From assembly GCA_036417435.1 (NCBI GenBank), contig CM070902.1:178240445-178304444 (forward strand): 64,000 bases of DNA, written 5' to 3'. This DNA comes from Inia geoffrensis. Taxonomy: Eukaryota; Chordata; Mammalia; Artiodactyla; Iniidae. A program made the position numbers and the translations under genes. A model generated the notes under the pieces. The model made no database searches. It was not told the origin of the DNA and saw only the letters and a program-made list of their open reading frames with translations. This document shows positions 24,541 to 36,729 of this stretch, piece after piece; position 1 is the first letter of the stretch; the number at the start of each line of letters is the position of its first letter.

Positions 24541-25039
24541 GCTTGAAAAGTAATCTATGCAAAACTGAAAGGAACAATAATAAACTTAGGCAAAAAATTA
24601 AGTAGGTTTTGATGGGCAAAGGGGTCGCAGTTATTGTAGACATTAATAATCTTCTCCAACATACTGTTCTCCTCCTCTGGACCCAAGGACAGTTAGTCTC
24701 CACTGCCTCGGAGCTGGACACAGCCATGTGAATAGCTCTACCCAATGAAACGGATGCTGAAGTGGCCTGGTCCTTGTCTGGCCACAGCATTTAACTGCTG
24801 GATGGGCAACTCCCTAGCCCCGTCTTCCCCTCCAACACTGATCTTGACTAAATAACTTATGCAACTCAATGGGGAAAAAAATACCAAGATGGCAATGAAA
24901 TTTGGGTACAAGATTGTAATAAACAATTTGTGAAAAAAGAAACATAAATGTGTAATAAACATGAAAACTTGTTTTATTTAACAAAAAGGATCTTCTGGTG
25001 ATGAAATATATAAGGATGTTTAAAAATAACACTGATGCT

Positions 25040-25265
25040 GAGGTTCTGTGAGATTAGACGTTTTATAGGCTGTTGCTAGGATTATAAATTGGTATGGCTT
25101 TCCTCAGTGTTTACCAGAAATACTTAACTAAATGCTTCATGGCCTTTTATCCAGTGATAATACTTGTCATCAGAAATGAGGGAAAATACATATGCAGAAG
25201 ATTTGTATTTGCAGCAATATTTTAAAATGGATAAAAGAAGGACTCAAAAAAAATCTGTAAAAATA
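25040..25265 (+). repeat. Possible old L1 fragment before the CHR SINE
   Basis: ATTATAAATTGGTATGGCTT, TTTATCCAGTGATAATACTT and GCAGCAATATTTTAAAATGG resemble old L1M ORF2 end sequence. Weak. Confidence 0.35.
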
Positions 25266-25273
25266 GGAGACGA

Positions 25274-25464
25274 GGGCTTCCCTGGTGGCGCAGTGGTTGA
25301 GAGTCCGCCTGCCGATGCAGGGGACGCGGGTTCGTGCCCCGGTCCGGGAAGATCCCACATGCCGCGGAGCGGCTGGACCCGTGAGCCGTGGCCGCTGAGC
25401 CTGCGCGTCCGGAGCCTGTGCTCCGCAACAGGAGAGGTCACAGCAGTGAGAGGCTGGCGTACCA

Positions 25465-25495
<31 letters not shown>
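25274..25495 (+). mobile_element. CHR SINE (full-length, tRNA-derived)
   Basis: GGGCTTCCCTGGTGGCGCAG head with A box (TGGCGCAGTGGTTGAGAG) and B box (GGTTCGTGCCC), a GC-rich body ending GGCGTACCAC and a long A-tail. RNA polymerase III-derived retroposon; the open frames on both strands are not genes. Confidence 0.93.
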
Positions 25496-25499
<4 letters not shown>

Positions 25500-25500
<1 letters not shown>

Positions 25501-27000
25501 CAGGGTCTGTGTTCCATGGAGTCCTTTAGAAAAATCTGTTTAGTTCACCTTTGTCTGTGCTCTGGGACCAGAACTACATTACATACACCCTTAGTGGTAC
25601 ATCAGCATCTTTAGTTCTGAAAAATGGCTTTTTCTGACTTTCTTTTGCCTTTAGGAGTAGAGTAAGGAATGAGACCAAGCCAATGTTAAGAAAATATTTA
25701 ATTTGTTTAAAGTATTAGCGTAAAAAATTAACACTGAAGTTCTGCCTATGTAATTGTTTGATGTTCATCCAGGTAACATTTTTCTATCCTCCAAAAGATA
25801 TTAAAATAGAAACAGATGACTAGAGTCTTAAAGAAACTGAATGAAATACATTTTGTAAAATTGTTATCTCAAAAGTTAAAATCTTTCCACTTTAATGATC
25901 ATGGAAAGGCACTTCAGGGCCACATTAAGTTCAGAGTTCCACAAAATGTAGTTGTTAGAGATTTATAATCTCCCTGATGTTTGGCCAAAAATACACAGTG
26001 CATGCCATGAGGCAAACTGAAAGTATTCGTTGATGAAATTAACAATTTAGTATTGTATTTAGCATTCCAGTTTAAATCAGATTTATACCACAGATAGCTG
26101 GATATTTGGCTTTAGAGAGACCACATAACTAGCTTTTAAGACAAACTCAGGATGAAACTACAAGTTAATAAAACCACGAGCATCTGAATTCCTTTACCTT
26201 TATTGCATATGAACTGCATTCTCTGGTTTTAATATTCTATTTGTGAACATATATGGATTGTTACACTAAGTTATCTTCAAAGGGACATTCGAAACCCAAG
26301 TCATAATCATAACCCATTACTTAAGCCTTGATACAGGTTAAGAATAGGCAAACCAGCACTCCATTTAAGTGACATTAGTGCTGTAACGCAAGCCAGAAAC
26401 ATAACACAATCCTTTATTTATCCCTCTGGGCTCAGTGAAACTTCAGAGTCTGATATCCTCTTTATTGATCTGAGACCACAGTGACACAGAACCACAATTT
26501 ATGAGGCCAGCATTACTCAGGAGACAAGTACCTTGCAGAACTTACACTCCTTTGCCTGAAATAGAGTTTTAATCTTGATTATTTCATTTTCTGCGTAAGT
26601 TTCCTGTTTGTTTTTAAATCCCTGAGGAACTATTTACACAAGAAGAATGTCTGATGGCATTTCAAATTGAGGAGGAAAAAATGGATTTTTTTAATATGCT
26701 GTGAAATTTGGCTAACCTTATGAAAGAAAAGGCTATATACCTCTTTTAGTGTTTATCCCAAATAAATCCAGATGAAAGATACGTTTCAAATCTTGAAACC
26801 AAAATAGGATGGGTATTAAGTAAAAGGATGAGCAGTTCTTTTTCTTTAAACCACCCTGAGTGGGAAAGTCTTTCTGAGCAAAGCACAAAAATCCTAAAGC
26901 AATAAAATAAACCACTTCTAAGTTTGACTGAAGAAGATTTAAGAATATATGCATTCTTAAAAATTATAAACAGAAATCATGGTTTTAAAAAATCATGAAC
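25500..27000. other. Intronic stretch with nothing recognised
   Basis: AT-rich single-copy-looking sequence without supported features. Confidence 0.45.
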
Positions 27001-27019
27001 ATGTTAAAAGAAGAACAAC

Positions 27020-27296
27020 AGACATAGAGAACAGACTTGGGGTTGCCAAGGTGGAGGCAGTTGGGGAAGGATGGACTGGGAGTTTGGGATTAGCAGACGC
27101 AAACTAGTATTTATAGAATGGATAAACAACAAGGTCCTACTGCAGAGCACAGGGAACTATATTCAATACCCTGTGATATACCACCAAGGAAAAGAATCAG
27201 AAAAAGAATGTGTATATATGCATAACTGAATCACTTTTCTGTACAGCAGAACTTAACACAACATTGTACATCAGCTATACTTCAATAAAAACAATC
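27020..27296 (+). mobile_element. L1 3' UTR fragment
   Basis: GACATAGAGAACAGACTTGG, CAACAAGGTCCTACTGCAGA and the terminal ACACAACATTGTACATCAGC to CTTCAATAAAA match the cetartiodactyl L1 3' UTR. Confidence 0.85.
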
Positions 27297-27359
27297 TGGC
27301 TAAGATAGTGGCAACGCATGACAAGTAGGTGTTACTTTCATGTATGTTGTATCAATAAA

Positions 27360-28235
27360 TAATAAATAGAGCCACAACCCAAGAGAAAACTAGGCAAAGC
27401 TATGAACAAACCCTTGAGTACAAGCACATGCACACACATACACAGCAATGCAAATGATGTGGTGAGAAACATTTAACTTCAGTCAAAACGTATCGTTGTA
27501 AATCTAAGCAGTAAAATAGCAATAGCAAACCTTAAACAAGTTTAATATTGTACACTAGTCCTAAGAGTAGGTGAAAGCAGGCATAGTCCTACACTCTAGG
27601 TAGGAATGTAAATCGCATACCTTTTTTGAATATGTAGCAAAACTTTAAATGCAACCATCCTTTGACTCAGTCATTCCACTCACAGAAATCTATTCTGCAA
27701 ACCCACTGGCACACATTATTTTTATTTTTATTTTTTTGTGGTACGCGGGCCTCTCACTGCCGTGGCCTCTCGCACTGCGGAGCACAGGCTCCGGACGCGC
27801 AGGTCCAGCGGCCGTGGCCCACAGGCCCAGCCGCTCCATGGCATGTGGGATTTTCCCGGACCAGGGCACGCACCCGCGTCCCCCGCATCGCCAGGCGGAC
27901 TCTCAACCACTGCACCACCAGGGAAGCCCACACATTATTAATATAGTCAGGAAAAGATGGAAACAGTCATCAACAAAAGACAGGCTAAATAACAACAGAA
28001 TACCACGCAGGAACTCTAAAGGAGGAAACTGTGCAGATAAAAGAGGTCTCCAGTTTATGTTAACATAGCAAATTATCAAGATACGGATAGAACAGTGTAC
28101 TTATGACACTAGTATTTCTGCAAAACCATTGATGGTGATTATCTGAGAGAAGCGGAATTAGGGGAGAAAAGGCATAGGTAGTATTTATTATATCCCCTTT
28201 TGTAACGTTTAAAAATTACCACGTGACTGAGTTAC
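27360..28235 (+). repeat. Old L1M fragment split by a CHR SINE
   Basis: GGAATGTAAATCGCATACCT, CCATCCTTTGACTCAGTCAT, ATCTATTCTGCAAACCCACT and, after the SINE, GATGGAAACAGTCATCAACA follow old L1 ORF2 end sequence; TGGTGATTATCTGAGAGAAG belongs to its 3' UTR. Confidence 0.6.
27721..27928 (-). mobile_element. CHR SINE (reverse orientation) with target-site duplication
   Basis: Reverse complement of the CHR consensus from the T-run and GTGGTACGCGGGCC to CACCAGGGAAGCC. Flanked by an 11-bp duplication CACACATTATT at 27710-27720 and 27929-27939, so the insertion boundaries are certain. Confidence 0.95.
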
Positions 28236-28239
28236 TTAC

Positions 28240-29785
28240 TTCATAATGTTTAAACCTCAAAACACAATCCTTAAGAAGCTAAATTCTAATTTTTGCATGT
28301 TTTAGGTTTTAAATCACCCACAACACCTAAATGTTATTGTTGACAAATTTTTAATACTTTTATATATTTCTTCTACATGTTGAAACTGATTCCGTTTTTT
28401 TTCAGATAATCAAGGTGTTGCCACCTGAAATTTTCAAACTGTTATTATAATCGTTTAGATCATATAAAATCTGTTTTAACATTACAGGAGAACTAGCCAG
28501 GTGTGTCTCTTAGATTACTCATAATAGCTACATGCATCAACACTTTTAATATTTTATACAACATATCACAGTATTGTAAGACTTGCAACCTGCTTCTTTG
28601 GTAACAAACTACAACAGTATTTATAATAATTAAATAATTTACTCAACATCAAATTATTTTATATAAAACTACCCAGCAATTTCTGCAGTCTATGATATTT
28701 CAAACTGAATTGAAGAACTTTTGGCAGAGAGGCCAAAAAAAGGAAAATCTTGCAAAATAAAATATGAATTATCATCTCCAAATCTGATTCAAAACTTAAA
28801 GTTGTTTACAAAAGATCTGCAATTCACATCACTGTTAATATCACCAGCTCCTCATTTAGCTGCCCCATTTTTCAACAATATATTCTAAGTCAGTAGACAA
28901 GCAATGAGTTTTCTGCTTCTGCCTCTTTTATATTTTCTTCATAATTATTATAATTACCATTTCTGCTCTTAAGACACTTTGATCCAAATCTAGTTCCAAG
29001 GTATACGATAATATTTATAAATGATCTGGAAACAATGAGTACACTATACCTTCTAAAATAATACGAAAATCACGTAGCTGACCTGGATTAACTACTTCTA
29101 CTTTTGTCATAAAAATAATTCTGCACCCATGAATAATTTCCAATACAGAAACCTTATCTTGTTCTTTGTCACCTGAGACATTACCTAAAAGATTGTCATT
29201 AAACAGGTATCTACTAAAATTTTAGAAAGGTAAAGAAAGAAGAGAATCCCGTGATGGATTTGGATGCAGTAAGAGGCAGACGACTGATCCACAGGGAAGA
29301 AACCACGGGAGCCAGACCCGTGTCTAATGTCACCCTCGTCATGGGCAACAACACCATCATTTCTATTTGCTCAAATGTACTGATGGTGGAACGGATAACT
29401 GAACAGTTTTACATATGCACACTTAACGATAGCCCAAATCTGCATTTTTCACCTCATGCATGATTTTTAGTTCTTACTGCTTATCTGTTTTGGGATCAAG
29501 AACACATTAAAATTTTTGGTAAACGTGCACATTCACCAGTATTCTAAAAATGACAACAATAAAACCCTAGTCTCCAGTATTAGCTCAAATGGTTGTATTA
29601 AAGAAGCTTGCTAATTTAAAAAGTACACAGAAGCTATGTTGGATCTCCTTAGCTACTTCCCTTGCATGCCTCTGAAAGCATGGAGCTAAGTGTATATAAT
29701 TAATATGCACTCACGGAGACAGGAAATCACTGAAATTAGCAGCATCAGTCACTGTCTTATATGGAGCAATGATTATCATTGGAAT
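28240..29785. other. Intronic stretch with nothing recognised
   Basis: AT-rich; the short plus-strand frame at 29251-29463 shows no recognisable domain. Confidence 0.45.
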
Positions 29786-29789
29786 CTGA

Positions 29790-29945
29790 CAATTTCCTCA
29801 TGAGGCAGGTATTATAATAGCCCCCATTTTACAGAGGAGGAAACAGGATTAGAAAGTTTAACTGATATATACAAAGTCTCACAACTGGTAAATGTTGGAG
29901 CTGTAATTTCAAACCACACCTGCTCATTTTAATATATTGGCTGCG
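29790..29945 (+). repeat. MIR SINE
   Basis: GGCAGGTATTATAATAGCCC, CCATTTTACAGAGGAGGAAA and CTCACAACTGGTAAATG match the MIR core region closely. Confidence 0.85.
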
Positions 29946-30039
29946 TTGCCCTCTGACACTGTGAAAAAACTGACCCAGGAAGCAGAAGATGTGTTTTCTA
30001 AAAGAAGTTCCTCCACAAATTTAGAGTTGCTTCGAACAA

Positions 30040-30180
30040 CTCCAATTTGTTTTCTCACCTGGAAATGGGTATAATAATAATTCCATTTATCCTATAAACT
30101 GTACAGAGCTACAGTGAAGACCAAACAGCTAGGAAAGTGTTTTGAGAAGACGAAAGTTATGCATAAATATAAAGCTATCC
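30040..30180 (+). repeat. MIR SINE 3' part
   Basis: CTCACCTGGAAATGGGTATA, ATAATAATTCCATTTATCCT and AGCTAGGAAAGTGTTTTGAG follow the MIR 3' half. Confidence 0.6.
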
Positions 30181-30954
30181 AATATATAAGCTCTCTGAAG
30201 ACAAGAATTTCCATTTTAGTTTCCTCCACCTCTCCAAGCACACTGTTTGGTGCACAGTAAAAGGCTGGGATACAGGGAAGAAGGGAATATTCGGGTCACT
30301 TATGACAAACTGATCAAGGCTCTTATTTTCTCATTTCAACCCCCCATAACAATATCAGGCATGATGAGGAAACAACTTCATCCCACCAAAGAGAAAAACG
30401 CACGCTTTGTGTCATAAAGCTCCTAATCATACTCAAGCCCACATCTGTCTGGTTCTAAAGCTTGGGTTCTCTCCTCTGCTTTTCATTTAAAGAAATATAA
30501 TTTAATTAATTAGGTGAAATAAATCATGAGGAATCTATAATGTGTACAGTTAGACAATGTGTGTAGCTATCTTAGTTTTGTGCTCGAAAGCCCCACCAGG
30601 GACGAAGAGCCCAAACTGTTCAACATCCTCCTGGAAGTGACATGTGACGTGGTGATACTGCTTGAGTTTCAGCATCTTGGCTTTTAAAAACCATTCTCCT
30701 ATTTTAGTGTGCTAAACATATCTTTAAGGGGCTTATGCGGTTTGTTTCGTTAGTCTCTTCTTTGTCACCCAACAGTCCTGCCCTGGTATACAAACAGCAG
30801 AAAAAGATTCCAGCAAGAAACTAGAAATGCATTTTCCTCTGTCCTCAACAACTGCTTATCAAAACCATCCAAAGATCTCAACACAGAAAGTGATAACAAG
30901 CCCGCTAACTTCCATGCACTTAGATGTGCCAAACACAGGCTTTTACGCCTATTC

Positions 30955-31085
30955 TCCATCTCCAAAATAATCCTATAATGTATGATTCCCTTTTACAAAG
31001 GTGGAAACGGAGACTGAGCTGCGCTGAACAACTTGTCTGATGTCACACATCTAACAGTAGGACCAGATTTCTGTTCCAAGTTCAC
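30955..31085 (+). repeat. MIR SINE
   Basis: TTTTACAAAGGTGGAAACGG, AGACTGAGCTGCGCTGAACA and GTCACACATCTAACAGTAGG follow the MIR core. Confidence 0.65.
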
Positions 31086-32064
31086 ACTCAACTAACGCTC
31101 TTCTGTGTCCCAGGACACCGTGGCTGCAAACTGCAAAGAAGCAACGTCTTTTATTTTTGTAGACAAAACACTTGCGCATTTATCATTAAGATGACGATCC
31201 TTGACTTGTCTGTGTTCTGAGAGATAAAGAAAAAAACTGAAACGCTATTGTTCCTCGACATTCCCTCTGAATTGTTGCCTCTGCTCCTAAAATTTCCTCT
31301 CTAGATGGAAATTAATAATAACACTGTAAACCAGTAAAAACTTAAAAACTGATAAAACGAATAAAGCTACAAACTGTGAAAGTGCTCAGGAATTACAAAG
31401 CTCAATACCTCCAGTTCATACACAAACTGAAAATGAGATTGAAATCTTTCAATTCCTCCCAAGCACAAGATAAGATAAGAATAAAGAAGAAACTCATGCC
31501 CTAAAGTGAAGTGTATCTCTCTAGAAAAACTAGCAAACACACACTTGCCCTACCACGGCTGGAGATCGGCACTTCCAGAACTTTCCTTGCAAAATTCTTG
31601 CGAGGAGGAGAGACTTTTTTTTTAAGGGAAGCCCTCCTCCCATTCTAGAATCCAGGAGCTACATCTGTGGTAGCTGGATTATTGAAAACAGGCAGTCCTT
31701 TTCAATATCTGCAATTCACAATAAATAGCTTACATGAAACCTTTGAGGAATATGTTTGAAATGTTCCAAATCAGTGCCACTAAAATGTAGATGACAATAT
31801 TCCCCAATATATGGACTAAACTGATCCCCCTACACCTTACGATCTTTATCCTTCAGATTGAAACTACTCATTGTGTTCTTCGTTTCAGTCCCAAATTGTG
31901 CTTCAATAATTTTTTGCGTGACTAACTTTAATGACAAAAAACCCTATACGTCATTCAAGAATTATCATTAATTTTGTTAAATATTCTTGTAAGACATGCT
32001 AACATATTTTAAAATATATCTAGGATTGCTAGGGCCATTATCTAGATGTTAAAAAAGGAGAATA

Positions 32065-32276
32065 GGTCTTCCCTGGTGGCGCAGTGGTTGAGAGTCCGCC
32101 TGCCGATGCAGGGGACGCGGGTTCGTGCCCCGGTCTGGGAGGATCCCACGTGCCACGGAGCGGCTGGGCCCGTGAGCCGTGGCCGCTGAGCCTGTGCGCC
32201 CGGAGCCTGTGCTCCGCAACGGGAGAGGCCACAGCAGTGGGAGGCCCGCGTACCGCAAAAAAAAAAAAAAAAAAAA
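32065..32276 (+). mobile_element. CHR SINE (full-length)
   Basis: GGTCTTCCCTGGTGGCGCAG head, B box GGTTCGTGCCC, body to GCGTACCGC and an A-tail. It differs from the 25274 copy by scattered CpG-type changes. No clear target duplication was found. Confidence 0.93.
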
Positions 32277-32279
32277 GAA

Positions 32280-34170
32280 ATAATGAAGAATATATCACCA
32301 CCAGATAACAAACTAAAAGACAAATTTTTCTGTGTTCTGCTGATAAGCCCTATTAGCATTTATCAGTTGTTGAGTTGCTAAATCATCTCAGGAACCCCAA
32401 GCAGGAGATAAAGTTTATTATGACTCTCATAAATTCAAACCCTAGTAGTATGTTGCACATTACATATTTTTAGCTACAACGTTTTCTGAAACTTTTCAAT
32501 GTTTTACCAAGAACGACTCTTTTACCAGCCTAGAATAATAAAGTGCCTGCAAGTGGTGTTTTTGCCTATGAGGGATCCAGAATGTTTCTTTTCTTTCTTT
32601 TCTCCCTCCGGAAGTAGTTAATAGTATCTCACAAACTCTATCAAACGTAATGTTATGATAAGAATTCACTGTTTTATAGTAGCTCAATGTTAGCATAGAA
32701 GCCTGACTGCAGACGTGCAAACTAAGCAAACACCAGGTCAACGACAAGCTTCAAGAGAGAGAGAGAGAAGGAAAAACGTCCCAGCTCCAGATTCCGACTC
32801 CTCTGCCTAGTACACCCAGTTACACTGCCTCTTGGAAGTTTTCCTGTTTGTCCACAGTCCCCTTCTGACACATTAAGAAATCTTGCAATTTCAATCTACA
32901 ACAAAGGATCTTTTTTTTCCTTTTGGCGTGAAAATAATTATTTCAAAATGCTCATTCTATCCTCTTATTCTTGCAGAAACAATAAAAAATACATAATCAC
33001 ATATTGCTGACATATTCTTACTTCAGTGGACCCGATACTTATGCAAGGGAAATTGTAAAATGAATACTAATTCTGAAAGAGTATTTTAATGCAAAGTCTT
33101 AGTATCCGCTGCAAAAGGTTTAGGGGCTGAGAAAACCTTATTTTTTTTCAAATTATATAACGTGAGCTTCAATTAATTTTATGCTGAAGTTAGAAATGAC
33201 TGACCAAGGCCATATTATGTTGTAGCGATGAAGAATTAGGTTAACACTTCTCTATGTTTTCATAATAAGCATAGATACACTCAGTTTATATAAACATATT
33301 TCTATCACTTCAATCAGTTTCACTGGGTTTTTATAAAGATTAGACAAAAAATATTTGCCTTGAAGGGACACCTTCTGAGGTACTGAAATTTGATCAGAGT
33401 ACAAGTATCAGAGCAGCATAAAGTGAATACCATAGTACTTATAGTTTGAAATTAACTTTACACAAAGGGTAAATAGCACAGTAGAAATATGATGCCCTGT
33501 TCAGAGGACTGCAGACAAACTAGAATTCAGGCATTTCTCAATTCAATTCAGTTTGGGATCATATTGTACATACTAAAATAAAATCAGGAAAAAAATGTAG
33601 ATATTAACATAACAAACTATAAAGTAAAATTCTGAATAACAATTTAAATAGTAAACATGTGATGGGTATATGTCATTTCTTTAAGAAATGGTGAGGTGAA
33701 AAGTAAAACAATCTAAGCAACTACCTCCTCATAAATCCCTTTCTACAATGAACCCTTATCTCCCAAACCTACTTGCTCTATTCAGTTGAAGACTCATAAT
33801 TGTCAAGGTTCTGCATTTTAAAACTGTCTTTAACCTGAAGCTACACATTAGTACTAAGCATTTTGGATGATTTCTTGCAATATTACGTTAATTCACATAT
33901 GAAAAATAAAGCTATAATTAAAAGTTGGGTTTTATTTTTGCTGAAGGAAACTATCAATAGGATAAAAATAGCTAAATCACTGGAAAACAAATTCTAAGGA
34001 TAAACTGCCAATACAAAAAAGAAAAAAATGGCATGCATATAAAAGAATCACACCCATTAGTGCAAATATTAAAGCAACTGGTCCGTAAGAAACTGTGTCT
34101 ATAAATTTCTCATTCTCAAATATCTCTTAAAAATATATATTTTTGTAATTTGGTGCTTTGTAAAAATTTT
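32280..34170. other. Intronic stretch with nothing recognised
   Basis: AT-rich, no supported feature apart from short A/T runs. Confidence 0.45.
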
Positions 34171-34174
34171 GCTA

Positions 34175-34440
34175 TGGTTACCAAGGGGGAAAGGAGGTAG
34201 GGAGGAATAAATTGGGAGACTGGGATTGACATATACACACTACTATATATGAAACGGATAACTAATAAGGACCTACTGTATAGCACAGGGAGCTCTACTC
34301 AATACTCTGTAATGACCTATATGGGAAAAGAATTTTAAAAAGAGTGGATACATGTATATGTATAACTGATTCACTTTGTTGTACAGCAGAAACTAACACA
34401 ACACTGTAAATCAACTATACACCAGTAAAACTTAATTAAA
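34175..34440 (+). mobile_element. L1 3' UTR fragment
   Basis: GGTTACCAAGGGGGAAAGGA, GGACCTACTGTATAGCACAG and CTTTGTTGTACAGCAGAAAC lead to ATCAACTATACACCAGTAAA, the L1 3' end. Confidence 0.85.
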
Positions 34441-34444
34441 AGTA

Positions 34445-36560
34445 AAATAAAATAAATATTGGAGTTTTTTTTAAAATTTAAATAAAAAATGAAGGAATTC
34501 ACAGAAAATTGTGGTATATAATATCCTGGGGATGGGGGGTTGGGGGGAGATAAGACAATTTTGTGGCTATTCAAGGTATATGAACAGTCACTTTTTGTGG
34601 AAAGTCCAAAACAAAAATGGAAGTGGGGCACACCCATAATCCTCAGGGCCCTGAGAAAGGATCCCTGTATTCTAACCACTGCAACACGGCTTCCGCATCA
34701 CCCCAACAGCATTTATTTCAGCAAAGCATTTTAACATAGAGCAATGTAGCTTTAGGGATAAATATAATAACTTTGAACATATCCAAGTTGTAGATGAAAA
34801 TGAAAAATGTATCACACCTCTATCTAAATAGGATCGGAGGCAGATTTTACCAAATAAATTGTTTCTTCTGAAATCCAAAAGTGGCGTAAGAGCAAAATTC
34901 TGACTTAAACAAGTATAATTCTATAACAAGAAATTCTTCTATATGCAGTCTGTGTAATAGATAAAAAATCGTGAAGGATACAAAGCCAGCAGTGGCATGA
35001 CCCTGCCATTAAGAAAGGCATGTTTTCATTCTCCACGTTAATTTTTAAATGCCTTCATTCTATAAATTAACATTATCAAAAATGACAAAATACTTTAAAC
35101 TGAATAGTAACCAAAAATAATAGGTATTAGACTACTAATGGACACCTCTGTAAGAATCACATTCATTTTTCTCCCAAATTAGTGAAACCTGCTTTGAGAA
35201 ACCTTTTAGTTTGGGGAAATTTTTAAATCGTGGGTGATTTTGAGATTCGAAAAAAATCGTGGGTAATCTTGAATTCAACAACTAATTTTCCTATTGTATT
35301 GACGAGGCATATGACATTTGGCAATGAGTTATTCAGAACATTAGAGAAAACCTCAGAAAATTTGAATGAAAATTGCCGGAATAAAAGAGCTAGGATTTTA
35401 ATCATGTCTGAGGAATCTTCAGTAGAATTCAGTTAAAGAAGAAAAATATAATATACTCAGTGGCCACTAATATCCCAATAAAATGTTTAAATCTAATAAA
35501 AGATTTTAGCTCTGTGGAGTATATCCTCTGCTTACCTAAAAAAAAAAAAATCTATTTCAATTTAAGTTTGTTTCCTGTAATAGCATCTGCTCTGCAGATT
35601 AAGCACTTTCAGTGACTTTTTTTAAAAGGGAGGAGAACAGAGGAAGAGGAGGGAAAACACCCCGCGCTCTTTGAAAAGTCAACCGTACGCCAACACCTGA
35701 TGGAATAGCCAGGAAACAACTGGTCCTCTACAGCCTTCCTTAACATTGTCAGGGCTCCAGAACGTCTGAAAGTGTGAGTGTTTTTGGAAGAGATTCCGAG
35801 AGAATCTGGGCTCTGGCATGAATCAGCATTTTATGGTCCTAATGTCAAGGTGCAATGACCCCATGACTTCAAAGGCTTGACATGAAAGGGAAACCTCTTG
35901 AGTCAGCAGGTTGAAGTCTGCAAGACACACAGGAATAAATTCCTGTTACTGTGAAGCTTCTATAGTTCCATACAGTAATTTTTATTTAAATGCTCAGTTT
36001 CTCACATCCTAAATAGAATATTTCAACCAAAGCCATTATTTGATTTCTGTTTGGTATAATGTCTTTTCTTGAAATTCTCTTGTGATATACATGGAGTATG
36101 AAAGCTTAACTACAAAAAAATCCAATGATAAATTAATTATTCTCATGTATTAAGAGCTACTTCATTCTTTGTAACTTCCAATTGCTTATAATCGAAGATT
36201 TACACCCCAGGTTGTAAGGTAGTGTGTTCTGGTACACTTGTCCCCAGTTTTCTTCACACCACAAATTCTCGTAATTGCTTAAGAGCGTCCAAGTTGATTC
36301 CGCTTTTATGAAATTTTTGCATACATTAAAGTGGGTAACTCCAGGCTCTCATAATTACCTCGACAAAATGACAAAACATGATAGCCCAGCCAATCTATAA
36401 TTACTCAAAATCTATAATTATAACTATACAAACACACACACACACAAATTCATGCAAAGTGTAATAAAGGTTTAGCAAGCACCAGTTAATGTGATGAACA
36501 CAGATACACAATCTCAATCATTCATGACTAAAATTCAATGATAAGAAATATACCTTAAAA
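34445..36560. other. Intronic stretch with nothing recognised
   Basis: AT-rich; no exon or named repeat supported. Confidence 0.45.
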
Positions 36561-36565
36561 TAATA

Positions 36566-36725
36566 TCTGAAGGACCTACTGGATAGCACAGGGAACTCTA
36601 CTCAATATTTTGTAGTAATCAATAAAGGAAAATTTTATATATATATATCTGAATCGCTTTGCTGTACACCTGAAACTAACACCACATTGTAAATCAACTC
36701 TACTGCCATAAAATAAGTAAATAAA
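36566..36725 (+). mobile_element. L1 3' UTR tail
   Basis: GAAGGACCTACTGGATAGCA to GTAAATCAACTCTACTGCCA followed by AAATAAGTAAATAAATAAG is a short L1 3' end with an A-rich tail. Confidence 0.85.
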
Positions 36726-36729
36726 TAAG

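Noticed and set aside
25164..25529. Pair of overlapping ORFs on both strands
   Set aside because: The same translated phrases recur at 27.7, 32.1, 52.8 and 63.2 kb because they are CHR SINE sequence.
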